The position numbers were made by a program, and so were the translations under genes. The notes beneath the pieces were generated by a model. That model worked only from the letters and a program-made list of their open reading frames with translations, made no database searches and was not told where the DNA came from. Shown piece after piece: positions 25,665 through 34,937 of a DNA stretch of 64,000 nt. How positions within the stretch are numbered: position 1 is the stretch's first letter; each line of letters begins with the position of its first letter. Location of the stretch: NCBI GenBank assembly GCA_965247385.1, contig CBDFHG010000002.1:62001-126000 (forward strand). The letters are read 5' to 3'. The DNA comes from Thermohalobaculum sp965247385. GTDB lineage: Bacteria; Pseudomonadota; Alphaproteobacteria; Rhodobacterales; Rhodobacteraceae.

Positions 25665-25790
25665 GGTAGTGTCTCGGTTTGAAATCTGATCGGCAACAAA
25701 CGGCGGTGGGTTCAACTGATCGCTGCAACACATTGCCCAAACTTCTCTGCGGGCGTTTGATATTGTAGCGTCTTGCGCGGCCTTTCATTT
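25665..25790 (-). pseudogene. IS30-B transposase C-terminus and terminal repeat
   Basis: On the minus strand 25790-25722 reads NERPRKTLQYQTPAEKFGQ then CVAAIS and a stop, the C-terminal signature of an IS30-family transposase. It is followed by the terminal repeat at 25665-25705. The coding sequence is interrupted at 25790 by an IS1595 element and continues at 27493. This IS30 type differs from the IS30-A pieces elsewhere in the window. Confidence 0.85.
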
Positions 25791-25820
25791 GGGAATTATA
25801 TGCCAAAGTGCCATTGCCCG

Positions 25821-25973
25821 TTAATCTTCATTCTTAACAATGACTTGGCGAAACAAGGCTTTGACGACTTCATCTTGCGAAGCCTTATAGCCAACAGTTT
25901 CTTCCTTCTCGGCCTTTGTAGGCTGATAGCTGCGAGGTTTCACCACGACAGTTGGTTTGTCTTTAGAAGTCAT
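25821..25973 (-). CDS. 50-residue protein inside the IS1595 element, function unknown
   Basis: An ATG at 25973 with AAAGGAG five bases upstream opens a 50-codon frame: MTSKDKPTVVVKPRSYQPTK, then a charged helix-like segment and a C-terminal strand (QVIVKNED). It ends 6 bases before the left terminal repeat of the IS. The strong ribosome site and natural composition argue that it is a real passenger gene. The KPRSYQPTKAE pattern resembles small accessory proteins I have seen near transposases, but I cannot name a family. Confidence 0.6.
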   Translation of the reverse strand: MTSKDKPTVVVKPRSYQPTKAEKEETVGYKASQDEVVKALFRQVIVKNED

Positions 25974-26023
25974 TGCTACTCCTTTCACGGCAGTACACCG
26001 ATTAAAGCCAATGGAACGGCCGG

Positions 26024-26362
26024 AGCGAGGGCCGCTACCTCCGCAGCGTCTGGGCCTCGATGCTCAATGAGGCATACGAGCGCGCGCGTCTCGGTCTGCG
26101 TGTCGATCACCGCTCCTACAAGGAGCGCGAGGCCGAAGCCCGCGCACGGGGCAACACCATCGAGGCCGACCGCTGGGTACGCGAGGCAACCGAACACATG
26201 GGTCCCACCCTCACCCAGGCCGACCGCAAGGCCGCGCGCCAGGCGCGCCGCGAGATACGTCCGGGCACGCCCGAGCCCGGCCCGGTGACCGAGTTCGGTC
26301 GGGAGAACCGCCGACGCCGTGCGGCGAGCCTGGAACGGGAGGCCGCCTACCAGGCGACTGAT
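26024..26362 (+). pseudogene. MobA/MobL-type relaxase fragment
   Basis: The plus strand reads EGRYLRSVWASMLNEAYERA, then LGLRVDHRSYKEREAEARA and a basic helical region (ADRKAARQARREIRP, RENRRRRAASLERE). R-W-N and RVDHRSY is the pattern of MobA/MobL (TraA-type) conjugative relaxases. The nicking domain with its histidines and tyrosine is absent. It lies inside the IS1595 element between the transposase and the 50-residue ORF, so it must have been captured or left by another insertion. Confidence 0.55.
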
Positions 26363-26365
26363 CCA

Positions 26366-26471
26366 GCCCAACATTTTTTAGGTCCACCCACGATGGTATG
26401 ACAGGGTTGCCAGCCCACGAATTGTTCCGTGTCACAAAGGCGGAATGGGTCATACGTTCATCTGGAGTCAT
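26366..26471 (-). other. Possible short passenger ORF overlapping the IS1595 transposase stop
   Basis: An ATG at 26471 overlaps the transposase TGA (ATGA) and reads MTPDERMTHSAFVTRNNSWA then GNPVIPSWVDLK before running into the antisense of the relaxase-like fragment. The overlap arrangement suggests translational coupling in the ancestral element. It is truncated if real, and the evidence is thin. Confidence 0.3.
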
Positions 26472-27404
26472 GCGATCAACTCCCGGAACCGCAACCGCTT
26501 CCCTCTCATTCCAGCTGCTAACGCGCCCATCTGATCGGCGGTATCAGATTCACGGATATTGTGGCGCGCGGCGAACTCACCGACATAGCGGCCAAGGTGC
26601 TTGCTGCTCATGTGGTGATAGGTGCCGTGATAGCCCCGCTTGAGCATCGACCAGAAGGATTCGATCCCGTTGGTGTGGGCCATGCCGTTCACATACTCGC
26701 CGACACTGTGCTTGACGGTCTCATGCTCGAACGCCATCCCCCGATACCCGCCCGTCTGTGTAGACTGTCGCCCCCTCGGCAGCGTGATCGCCGACAAACC
26801 CCTGAAGCGTCCTGGCGTCCGTCCCGCCTATCACGGCGGCATTCACGCGGTTGGTTTCGCGGTCCTTGGCCCCCACAATGATCGACTTGCCGACACCACC
26901 CCTGCCAGCGCGGAGCTTCTTGTCAGCGTGCTTGTTCTTCTCCTTGCCGCCGATGTAAGTCTCATCGACTTCAACCGGGCCTGAAAAACACTTCAAGCCG
27001 CGTGCATCAGATGACTTGCGAAGCCGGTGCATCAAGTGCCAGGCGGATTTCTGTGTGATCTTCAAATCACGATGCAGCTTCATGCTGGACACGCCCTTGA
27101 GGTTCGTAATCAGCATGTAAACAGCTATTGCCCATGTCCGATAGCCCAATTTCGTGCACTCAAGTATCGTGCCGGTTTTCAACGAGAACCTGGGCTTGTC
27201 CGGGCAAGTGCGGCAGCGATGCGTCATTGATTTATGCGCCGTTCCGATCTGCACATCAAACGACCCGCAATGCGGACAATGCGGGCCATTCGGCCATATC
27301 CTGGATTCGAACCACTCTCTCGCAACATCATCGCTGGGGAACATATCAATCAGTTCAACCAGGCTAATTCCCTTGCGATGGCTTTTACCGGGGGCCTTGT
27401 GCAT
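26468..27404 (-). pseudogene. IS1595 transposase with one frameshift
   Basis: Starting at 27404 (GGGAG seven bases upstream) the frame gives the zinc ribbon CPHCGSFDV...CRTC, TGTILECTKLGYRTWAIAVY, and VEVDETYIGGKEKNKHADKK with the first catalytic residues. Near 26760 the frame slips. In the new frame TGGYRGMAFEHETVKHSVGE then YVNGMAHTNGIESFWSMLKRGYHG carries the HTNGIES motif with the last catalytic residue. One indel separates the halves; programmed frameshifting is not typical of this family, so it is probably dead. Confidence 0.88.
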
Positions 27405-27492
27405 CGTTCACTCCCTTTCCTTCAGTGTCATTGGATTATACGAGAGTCCCATTAAGTGCAATAGCTAAATGGCACTTTGGCATATAATCCCC

Positions 27493-27552
27493 TTCATTTA
27501 GGTGCCGTGCCACTGCGCTGAGCTTTGCCTGACTATACTGGGACAAGTCGGG
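27493..27552 (-). pseudogene. IS30-B transposase, upstream continuation
   Basis: Minus-strand reading DLSQYSQAKLSAVARHLNE continues directly into the NERPRKTL segment at 25790 once the IS1595 is removed. At about 27552 it is cut by the end of an IS30-A remnant. The 5' portion of the IS30-B gene is not found adjacent; the matching outer repeat occurs 11.8 kb away at 39310-39350. Confidence 0.8.
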
Positions 27553-27851
27553 CTGGATTCACATTTCAAGTGCAACACCTGAGTTGATGTAGGAAGGCCT
27601 CGGCGGGGGTAAGAAACCGAGGCGTTTTCGGGGTGTTGTGTTATTGCCCCAGACGATATCCTGGATGTCCTGCTCGGTGTCGTCGGCGAGTTCTGTCTTG
27701 CGTGGCAGGTCGCGCCTGAGAATTCCGTTGGCGTTCTCGATCGAGCCGCGCTGCCAGGGCGAGTGCGGATCGCAGAAGAAGGTCGGGATTCCAAGATCAC
27801 ATTCCAGCTTCTTGTGCTCGGCGAACTCCGAGCCGTTGTCGCAGGTGATGG
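27553..27851 (-). pseudogene. IS30-A transposase 3' fragment (copy b)
   Basis: About 300 bases nearly identical to the 3' third of the IS30-A copy at 55010-55992, in opposite orientation: CDNGSEFAEHKKLECDLGIP, DPHSPWQRGSIENAN, DDTEQDIQDIVWGNNTTPRK and the terminal end GTGCAACACC...GGATTC. The similarity stops at 27851, after CACCATCACC read inward. 27852-27911 is short unassigned DNA. Confidence 0.85.
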
Positions 27852-27911
27852 TGGACTTGCCACGGTTTTGTTCCGGCCACTTGATAGCGAGTAACGCCAT
27901 CAAGGAGGGCG

Positions 27912-28134
27912 GACCTGGTATCGAGACGCAGCGAAGAGTTCCGGCGTGAGGCGGTTCGCCTTGCATTGACCAGTGGACTGACGTGCCGGCAGGTTGAAGC
28001 GGACCTGGGTGTTGGCTTGTCGACGCTGAACAAGTGGGTTCAGAAGCACCGGCACGATGATCTGATGGCTGGCCCTCACGATGATGTCGAGAAAGAGATC
28101 GCGCGCCTTCGCAAGGAGAATCGAGTTCTCAAGG
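27912..28134 (+). pseudogene. IS3-family OrfA remnant
   Basis: The frame reads LETRSEEFRREAVRLALTSG, CRQVEADLGVGLSTLNKWVQKH and a leucine-zipper-like DDVEKEIARLRKENRVLKE, the helix-turn-helix plus zipper of IS3 OrfA. No OrfB follows. It runs in frame into the istB start, forming a chimeric ORF of 97 codons (27966-28259). Confidence 0.75.
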
Positions 28135-28142
28135 AGGCATTG

Positions 28143-28905
28143 ATGCTCAATCATCCAACCCTGGATCAGTTGAAAGCGCTGAAGCTTGACGCAATGGCCG
28201 AGGCCTTTGGCGAATTGGAAACGCCGGACGCAACCGCCAACCTCAGCCATGCTGAATAGCGGGGGCTGCTGATCGACCGCGAGACATCCAGCCGCGCCAC
28301 CAAACGTTTTGAGAGCCGCATGCGCACTGCCAGGCTACGTCATGTCGGTGCGGCACCAGAGGATGTGGATTACCGGGCGCGCAGAGGATTGGACAAAGCT
28401 CTTTTCCAGCAACTGCTGAGCGGCAAATGGATGGATCCGCGACAAACGCAACCTGATGATCACTGGCCCCTGTGGCGTCGGTTAAACCTGGCTGGTATGC
28501 GCCCTGGCACAAGCCGCCTGGAGCGATGGCGTCACGGTTCTCTACCGGCGGCTGCCGAGATTGTTCGATGAACTGGAACTGGCCCATGGTGACGGTCGTT
28601 TCCCCCACATCTTCAAAAGCCTCACCAAAACCGCGCTGCTGATCCTTGATGATTGGGGCCCGGATCGTTTGAACGCCAGCCAACGCCGCAACCTCATGGA
28701 AATCGTCGAAGACCGATATGATGCCGGATCTATCCTGATCACAAGCCAGCTTCCCATCGACACGTGGCACGATGTGATTGGAGAACCCACCTTCGCCGAC
28801 GCTATCCTGGACCGGCTCGTCCACAATGCTTACCGCCTCAAGTTGGACGGGCAATCCATGCGAAAAACGAAAGCCAAAACAGTTGACAAAACACCCATCA
28901 ACTGA
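28143..28905 (+). pseudogene. istB: IS21 helper ATPase IstB, with nonsense mutations and a frameshift
   Basis: MLNHPTLDQLKALKLDAMAE begins the IstB frame; SHAEW is broken by TAG at 28257 where the family has TGG. A frameshift follows near 28430. In the Walker A motif ITGPCGVGKTW, the lysine codon reads TAA. The remainder is clear: RRLPRLFDELELAHGDGRF, LLILDDWGPDRLNASQRRN (Walker B), GSILITSQLPIDTWHD and AILDRLVHNAYRLKLDGQS. The transposase gene istA is missing. Confidence 0.88.
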
Positions 28906-28939
28906 CACTGAAATCGAGTGCCTCATGGCAGCGCGTCAC

Positions 28940-29010
28940 AGGTGGCCGGATACCCCGGTACGGGTGGCCGGATGTTGCTGGAATAGGCGGCCGAATACCC
29001 CGGAATGCGC
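28940..29010 (+). mobile_element. Right end of an IS21-family element
   Basis: Downstream of istB, GTGGCCGGATACCCCGG and GCGGCCGAATACCCCGG repeat in tandem before the end GGAATGCGCA at 29010, a layout typical of IS21 terminal transposase-binding sites. The element tip abuts a 42-bp IS66-like tip. The left end is gone. Confidence 0.7.
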
Positions 29011-29011
29011 A

Positions 29012-29053
29012 TTGGTGCAACAAAACTATTCCAAATCCGTACCTGGGCAGTTA
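29012..29053 (-). repeat. 42-bp tip of the IS66-like element, second copy
   Basis: Matches 15592-15633 with one difference (around ACTATTCCAAATCCGTACC) and ends in the IS66-type GTAAC terminus at 29053. It is all that remains of that element here. The following 29054-29282 holds no recognisable gene and acts as the leader of hsdM. Confidence 0.8.
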
Positions 29054-31537
29054 CGCTATCACCAAAATAACGGTTAGCTCATTTGGCGGTGGCATGGATC
29101 AACAATGGCGGGTGACTTTTTCGACCGACCAGTAGTGAATTTGCCAGACGATTTCCGTCTCCACTCAGTTGTCGCGCCCGGCTTAATTCTTGATCTGACG
29201 CAGAAGCTGGTCGGCCCACTGATCAGGTTCACTCATCGCAATAGAACCGACACGAACATGAAAAACCGATGGGGAGTTCTGGTTGGACCACTCAGCGCAC
29301 AACAAGATCGTCAGTTTCATATGGTCCATAGCCGATGACTGCCTCCGCGATGTCTTCGTTCGCGGAAAATACCGGGACGTTATCCTCCCGATGTTCGTCC
29401 TTCGGCGTCTTGATTGCCTACTGGAACCGACCAAGCAGGCGGTACGTGATGAAGTGCAATTCCAAAGGGAAGAAGCGGGTCTAGTTGAACTCGATCCGGC
29501 AGGCCTATGTGATGCGTCTGGTTACGTGTTCTACAACACCTCCGAGTGGACCCTAAAATCTCTTCTTGGGAACCCTTCCCAGCTAGAAGCGAACTTCGAT
29601 GCGTACCTCATCGGTTACAGCGACAACGTCAAAGAAATCATCGAGAACTTTGATCTGCGCACTCAGGTCCGGAAGATGCTGGCTGCTGATGTCCTGTTCG
29701 ACGTGATCGAGAAGTATGTAGCCGAAGACATCAACCTGACCCCCCATGACCGTCGCGGCCCAGACGGACGCATCCAACCAGGACTGGCCAACTTGGGGAT
29801 GGGGTATGTGTTCGAGGAACTGATCCGCAAGTTCAACGAGGAGAATAACGAAGAAGCGGGTGAGCACTTCACGCCCCGGGAGGTCATCAAGCTGATGACC
29901 CACCTTCTCTTCGATCCGGTGAAAGACAGCCTTCCCCCGGTACTCACTGTCTATGACCCAGCCTGTGGGTCAGGCGGAATGCTGACCGAATCCCAGAACT
30001 TCATCACGGACCCAGAAGGCGGGATCAAATCCACTGCTGACGTTTACATCTACGGCAAGGAGGTCAATCCGGAGACGTTCGCGATCTGTAAGTCCGACAT
30101 GATGATCAAGGGAAACAATCCGGAGAACATCAAACTGGGATCGACCCTGGCGACGAACGAATTCTCACCCATGAAATTCGACTTCATGTTGTCGAACCCG
30201 CCATTTGGTAAATCCTGGAAGACCGACCTGAAATCCATCAAGGACGACAAGGATGTTATTGACCCACGCTTCAGGGTGACACTGACAAACTTCGATGGCG
30301 AGGAGGAGGCCTGTGACGCCACACCAAGCCCCTCTGATGGCCAACTCCATGTGTTCGATAAAGCCCGAAAGCTGGCTGACAGCCCCGCAGGATCGCGCAT
30401 AGCATCGGTCCACAACGGCTCATCCCTGTTCACTGGCGATGCTGGCGGCGGCGAGAGTAATATCCGGCGGTATCTCATCGAGAACGATCTGCTGGAGGCG
30501 ATCATCCAACTACCGAACAATTTATTCTATAACACTGGGATCACCACCTACATCTGGATTGTCACAAACAGGAAACCGGATCACCGTCGTGGCCGCGTCC
30601 AACTGATCAACGCATCCGAGATGTACACGAAACGCCGGAAGAACCTGGGTGAGAAAAACTGTGACCTGACCGACGACCACATCGACACCATCACCGGCCT
30701 GTATCTGGGAATGGCCGATGAAAGCGTGTCCAAAGTTTTTGACAACAGTGACTTCGGCTATTTCAAAGTTACGGTGAAACGACCCCTCCGAAAGTCGGCC
30801 CAATTCACCCCGGAACGGGTTGCGACGATCCGGTTCCACCCTTCCATTCAGGAGGAAATGGCGTGGGTCTGGGAGAAATACGGGGACGAGGTCTACACCG
30901 GCCTAACCACCCACCGGGATGTGATCGAGGACCACCTGGACCGTGAAGAAATTACCCTGACGGCCAAGAACCGCCAGGCCCTCACCGATCCGAAGGTCTG
31001 GAAGGAACAGCGGGACCTGATGGGCATCGCCAATGACCTGATGGCAGAGATCGGCCAGGAACAATGGGACGATTTCAACGCATTCATCGATGCCGTGAAC
31101 AAGGTGCTGAAGGCCCGCAAGGTGAAGCTGACCGCACCGTTAAAGAACCGAATCCTGAATGCTGTGTCATGGCGAAACGAGAACGCCCGGAAGATCATCA
31201 AGAAGACCCATAAACTGTCCAGGGAGAAGCTGGCCGACCTGCTGGTGAAGCTCGGGATCACCGAGGAACACCTGGACGACTTCGGCTATTGGGCGTCAGA
31301 TACCACCGGTGAGTCAATCGAATATGAAACCGACAGCAAACTGCGGGACACCGAGAATATTCCCCTCAAGGAGGACATCCACGAATACTTCCTGCGGGAA
31401 GTTCGGCCCCATGTGAAGGAAGCCTGGCTGGATATCGGCTCCACCAAGATCGGGTATAAGATCAGCTTCAATAGGTACTTCTATCAGCACAAGCCGTTAC
31501 GTACGGGAATTGGAGGATGTCGCACGGGATATCCTAA

Positions 31538-33008
31538 CAGCCCGTTGACGAAGTCGGCCCTGGACACGAGCGGCCTGGTCTGATTCTATGATATTCTGAT
31601 TTGACCGGGAGGTTCGCCGATGTCGATGGGACTGCAGAAGGATCGTCAGGGTGATTTGATGGTGGGCTGGGCGGAGATGCCGCGCTCGCCGGGTCATGTG
31701 TTTTACGACCGTCTTCAGTCGGTCCTGATCGAGGGCGGCTTCGACGACTTCGTCGAGGCGACCTGCCGGTGCTATTACGCGGCCAGGACGGGAGCGCCTT
31801 CGGTGCCGCCGGGGCGCTATTTCCGCATGCATCTGGTGGGCTACTTCGAGGGCATCGACTCTGAGCGCGGGCTGGAATGGCGCTGCTCGGATTCGCTGTC
31901 GCTGCGGGAGTTTCTGCGGCTGGAGAGCCGGGATCGTGTGCCGGACCATTCCTGGCTGTCGAAGACCCGCACGCGTCTGCCCCACGAGGTGCACGCGGTG
32001 GTCTTCGACCGGGTTCTGGCGCTGATCGCCGAGGCGGGTCTGGTGAAGGGCGACCGCATCGGGGTGGATGCCTCGACCATGGAGGCCAACGCGGCGCTGC
32101 GCAACATCGTGCGGCGCGACACGGGTGAGGGCTACCGGGAGATGCTGGAGCATCTGGCCCGGGAGAGCGGCATCGAGACGCCCACGGCCGAGGACCTGGC
32201 GCGTCTGGACCGCAAGCGCAAGGGCAAGAAGCTCTCGAACCAGGATTGGGTTTGCAGGAGCGACCCCGAGGCCAGGGTCGCCAGGATGAAGGACGGCACG
32301 ACCCATCTGGCCTACAAGCCCGAGCACGCGGTGGATCTGGACACCGGGGCGGTGGTGGCGGCCGAGTTGCACCCAGCCGATGAGGGCGACACCACGACGC
32401 TTTTCAAGACCCTGGCGGCGGCCGAGGCAAACCTCGAGGCGGTGGCTGCGGCACCGACGCCAGAGAGCCCGGCCGAATGCGTCACCGACAAGGGCTATTT
32501 CTCACGGGCGGTCTTGAAGGCCCTGGACGACAGTCCCTGGAAGACCCGGATCGCCGAGCCCAGGCAGAAGGGCTTTTCGCGCTGGCGCGGTGATCAGGCG
32601 GCGCGCCGGGCGGTTACCAACAACCGCGTGCGGCTCAAGTCCGGGGTCGCCCGCGATGCCTTCAAGCTGCGCGCCGAGATCGTCGAGCGCTCCTTTGCCC
32701 ACACCCTCGATCGCGGCGGCATGCGCCGAACCTGGCTGCGCGGGCGCGAGAACGTGCACAAGCGATACCTGCTTCACGTCGCCAGCCACAACCTCTCGTT
32801 GCTGATGCGCCAACTCATCGGTGCCGGCACCCCGCGCCAGGCCGTGGCGGGCGGATATGGCGGTGTTTTCGTGCTTGTTGCGCCCGCTGGAGCCGTTCTG
32901 GTCGCTCAGATCGTCCTCATCGTCTCGGAGGATGGCGAAACCGCCGACGCCGCGTTATGTTTCGTCGTGGGGTGAAACCCGGTCAATGGCGACTTTTTCA
33001 ACGGGCTG
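31538..33008 (+). mobile_element. IS1182-type insertion sequence, copy A (1471 bp)
   Basis: The ends read CAGCCCGTTGA inward on both sides; flanks are CTAA (31534-31537) and TTAA (33009-33012), one mismatch from a 4-bp duplication. Copies B and C carry exact duplications TTAG and ATAG. Copy A is 20 bp shorter near its right end than B and C because it has one instead of two units of GTGGGGTGAAACCCGGTCAA. Confidence 0.92.
31620..32975 (+). CDS. IS1182-type DDE transposase, copy A
   Basis: A 451-residue transposase: N-terminal DUF772-like domain (FRMHLVGYFEGIDSERGLEW, LREFLRLESRDRVPDHSW), first catalytic aspartate in GDRIGVDASTMEAN, second in CVTDKGYFS, and a C-terminal RRTWLRGRENVHKRYLLH region. 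Differs from copies B and C at about five residues (for example R for W after VVFD, C for S in VCRSDPEA). No stops or frameshifts. Confidence 0.92.
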   Translation: MSMGLQKDRQGDLMVGWAEMPRSPGHVFYDRLQSVLIEGGFDDFVEATCRCYYAARTGAPSVPPGRYFRMHLVGYFEGIDSERGLEWRCSDSLSLREFLRLESRDRVPDHSWLSKTRTRLPHEVHAVVFDRVLALIAEAGLVKGDRIGVDASTMEANAALRNIVRRDTGEGYREMLEHLARESGIETPTAEDLARLDRKRKGKKLSNQDWVCRSDPEARVARMKDGTTHLAYKPEHAVDLDTGAVVAAELHPADEGDTTTLFKTLAAAEANLEAVAAAPTPESPAECVTDKGYFSRAVLKALDDSPWKTRIAEPRQKGFSRWRGDQAARRAVTNNRVRLKSGVARDAFKLRAEIVERSFAHTLDRGGMRRTWLRGRENVHKRYLLHVASHNLSLLMRQLIGAGTPRQAVAGGYGGVFVLVAPAGAVLVAQIVLIVSEDGETADAALCFVVG

Positions 33009-33089
33009 TTAAAGCTGGAGCAAGAGACCGAGGGGCTGCTGAAGCGCCTCGTGAACCTAACCAATGTGTCGGTGTAAGGAGGTAGTCGA

Positions 33090-34937
33090 GTGCAAGAGAT
33101 CAAGGGATACGACCGATCCATCCAGGAACTGCTATCAGGTGGCAGCTTTGGGATAGACTATTATCAGCGGGAGTACAAATGGGGCCGCAAGCAGCTTCAG
33201 GAACTCGTTGACGATCTGACAGGCCGTTTTTTTGAAAGCTACCAGGACGGGGATGCCGCGAAACAGGTCGCCGACTACGGCCATTACTTCCTGGGCTCCA
33301 TCGTGGTCAGCCAGAACGGCGACATCCGCCATATAGTGGACGGCCAGCAGCGGATGACCTCACTCGCCCTTCTGCTGATCTACCTCAACAACCTGCAAAA
33401 GGACTCCACGCAACAGGTCGCGATCCAGCATCTGATCTACGCCGACGATTTCGGCGAGAAAAAGTTCAAGCTGAACGTGCTGGAACGGAACGACTGCATG
33501 GAGGCGTTGTTCAATGACATGCCCTTCAACTCCGATGAAACCTCAGAGTCCGTCAAGAACCTCACCAGCCGCTACCAGGACCTGAGTGAAATTTTCCCCG
33601 AGGAACTACGGGGCGACGTGCTGCCGCTCTTTATCTACTGGCTCATGCGCAAGGTGATACTGATCGAGATCATCGCCTATGCCGATGAAGACGCCTACAC
33701 AATCTTCGAGACAATGAACGACCGGGGCCTGTCCCTTACCCCAACCGACATGCTCAAAGGCTACCTCCTGGCGAAAATCGACGACGCGCCCAAACGGCTT
33801 GAAGCCGACAAGCTGATCAAGAAATACCTCGGCCTCTTCGCCGACTATGGTGAAGGCACCGAGTCCAACTTCTTCAAAGCCTGGTTGCGGTCGCAGTATG
33901 CCAACAAGATCAGAGAACGGAAGAAGGATGCCAAGCCCGAAGATTTCGACCTGATCGGTACCGAATACCACCGCTGGGTCCGCAACCATGCCAGCGAGAT
34001 TGGCTTGAACACCAGTGCCGATTTCTACCAGTTCGTCATGCAAGACCTGAAATACTTCGCTGCCCTCTACATCCGCCTCCTAGATGCCTCAGTGAGCCGC
34101 ACAGAGGGACTGGAGAGCGTCAGGTACAATGCCGATCAGGGTTTTACTCTCCAGCACCACGTAACGCTTGCTGCGGTCACGCCAGAGGATGATAAGCCCA
34201 CCGCAACGGCCAAGATCGCTGCTGTTGCCGATTTCCTCGATTGTTGGTTGAACCTGCGGCTGTGGAACTTCAAATCCAACAGCTACTCCTCTATGCAGTA
34301 TTCAATCTTCACGATCATCCGCGACATCCGGGGTAAAGGGCTGGATGGCGTTCGGGTCACGCTCCGCGACCGGCTGTTGAATGAGATGGAGGAGATCAGC
34401 TTCGAAACCCCCGTTACCCTGAACCAGTTCACCAGCAGGGCGGTCCACCGCCAGCTTGCCCGGTTCACGGACTGGCTGGAAACCCAATCAGGTGAGCCAG
34501 GCCGGTATGAGGACTACATCGTCCGGTCCGGCAAGGAACCCTATGAGGTCGAGCATATCTGGGCCAACCATTACGACCGGTTCACGGATGAGTTCGACCA
34601 GCAGAATGACTTCTATGCCCACCGCAATATGGTTGGTGGGTTGCTTCTGCTACCGAAGAAGATCAATGCCAGCCTCAACGACGAGACCTATGAGTACAAA
34701 CTGCCAGAATATCTGAAGACTAACGCTCTGGCCCAGTCGCTGCACGAGGATTTCTACAAGAACAATCCCGGTTTCCAGCAAACCATTGCAGCCCATCGCT
34801 TACCGTTCCGGCCCCATGCGAAGTTCGCCAAGACCGACCTTCTGACACGCTCCGACCTCTACTGCCAATTGGCCAGCCTGATCTGGTCGCCAGATCGGTT
34901 AATAGCTGACGATGATGTCCAGGATTTATCCAAATGA
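33090..34937 (+). CDS. DUF262/DUF1524 protein (GmrSD-like) within the type I R-M locus
   Basis: A 615-residue protein. The N-terminal DUF262 domain has DYYQREYKWG (23-32), GSIVV and the nucleotide-binding IVDGQQRMTSLALL (82-95). A long helical middle follows. The C-terminal DUF1524 domain has EVEHIWANHYDRF (from 486) and RNMVGGLLLLPKKINASLND, the His-Asn nuclease pattern. Such fusions correspond to GmrS plus GmrD, type IV enzymes that cut modified DNA, and also occur as companions of type I systems. GTG start at 33090, AAGGAGGT upstream; 12 bases after hsdM and overlapping hsdS by four bases. It is the only intact gene of the locus. Confidence 0.9.
   Translation: MQEIKGYDRSIQELLSGGSFGIDYYQREYKWGRKQLQELVDDLTGRFFESYQDGDAAKQVADYGHYFLGSIVVSQNGDIRHIVDGQQRMTSLALLLIYLNNLQKDSTQQVAIQHLIYADDFGEKKFKLNVLERNDCMEALFNDMPFNSDETSESVKNLTSRYQDLSEIFPEELRGDVLPLFIYWLMRKVILIEIIAYADEDAYTIFETMNDRGLSLTPTDMLKGYLLAKIDDAPKRLEADKLIKKYLGLFADYGEGTESNFFKAWLRSQYANKIRERKKDAKPEDFDLIGTEYHRWVRNHASEIGLNTSADFYQFVMQDLKYFAALYIRLLDASVSRTEGLESVRYNADQGFTLQHHVTLAAVTPEDDKPTATAKIAAVADFLDCWLNLRLWNFKSNSYSSMQYSIFTIIRDIRGKGLDGVRVTLRDRLLNEMEEISFETPVTLNQFTSRAVHRQLARFTDWLETQSGEPGRYEDYIVRSGKEPYEVEHIWANHYDRFTDEFDQQNDFYAHRNMVGGLLLLPKKINASLNDETYEYKLPEYLKTNALAQSLHEDFYKNNPGFQQTIAAHRLPFRPHAKFAKTDLLTRSDLYCQLASLIWSPDRLIADDDVQDLSK

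Larger units (their letters stand above)
25791..27492 (-). mobile_element. IS1595-family element inserted in the IS30-B remnant
   Basis: Perfect 21-bp terminal repeats (ATTATATGCCAAAGTGCCAT core) lie at 25795-25815 and 27468-27488, with GGG(A/G) outside them. The direct repeat TTCATTT flanks the element (25784-25790 and 27493-27499). Removing it rejoins the IS30-B transposase reading LSAVARHLNERPRKTLQY. It holds a frameshifted transposase, a small intact ORF, and a relaxase-like fragment, so at about 1.7 kb it is longer than a simple IS1595 member. Confidence 0.88.
29283..33077 (+). pseudogene. hsdM: Type I restriction-modification methyltransferase HsdM, disrupted
   Basis: From a TTG at 29283 (GGGGAG seven bases upstream) the product has the HsdM N-terminal helical domain, GEHFTPREVIKLM, SAM motif DPACGSGGM (225-233) and catalytic NPPFG (305-309), then long helical C-terminal arms. 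Near 31503 one extra base shifts the frame, and at 31538 an IS1182-type element interrupts. Correcting the base and removing the element gives RELEDVARDIL-KLEQETEG, then LLKRLVNLTNVSV and a stop at 33077. The methyltransferase core is intact, so a shortened protein could be made, but the arms contacting HsdS are damaged. Confidence 0.9.

Noticed and set aside
28243..28926. 227-codon minus-strand frame opposite istB
   Set aside because: Shadow of the decayed istB gene; the plus-strand readings match IstB motifs throughout.
31497..32372. Minus-strand frames of about 290 codons in each IS1182 copy
   Set aside because: They repeat at all three copies as exact antisense of the transposase and lack a start signal; no evidence for a second IS gene.
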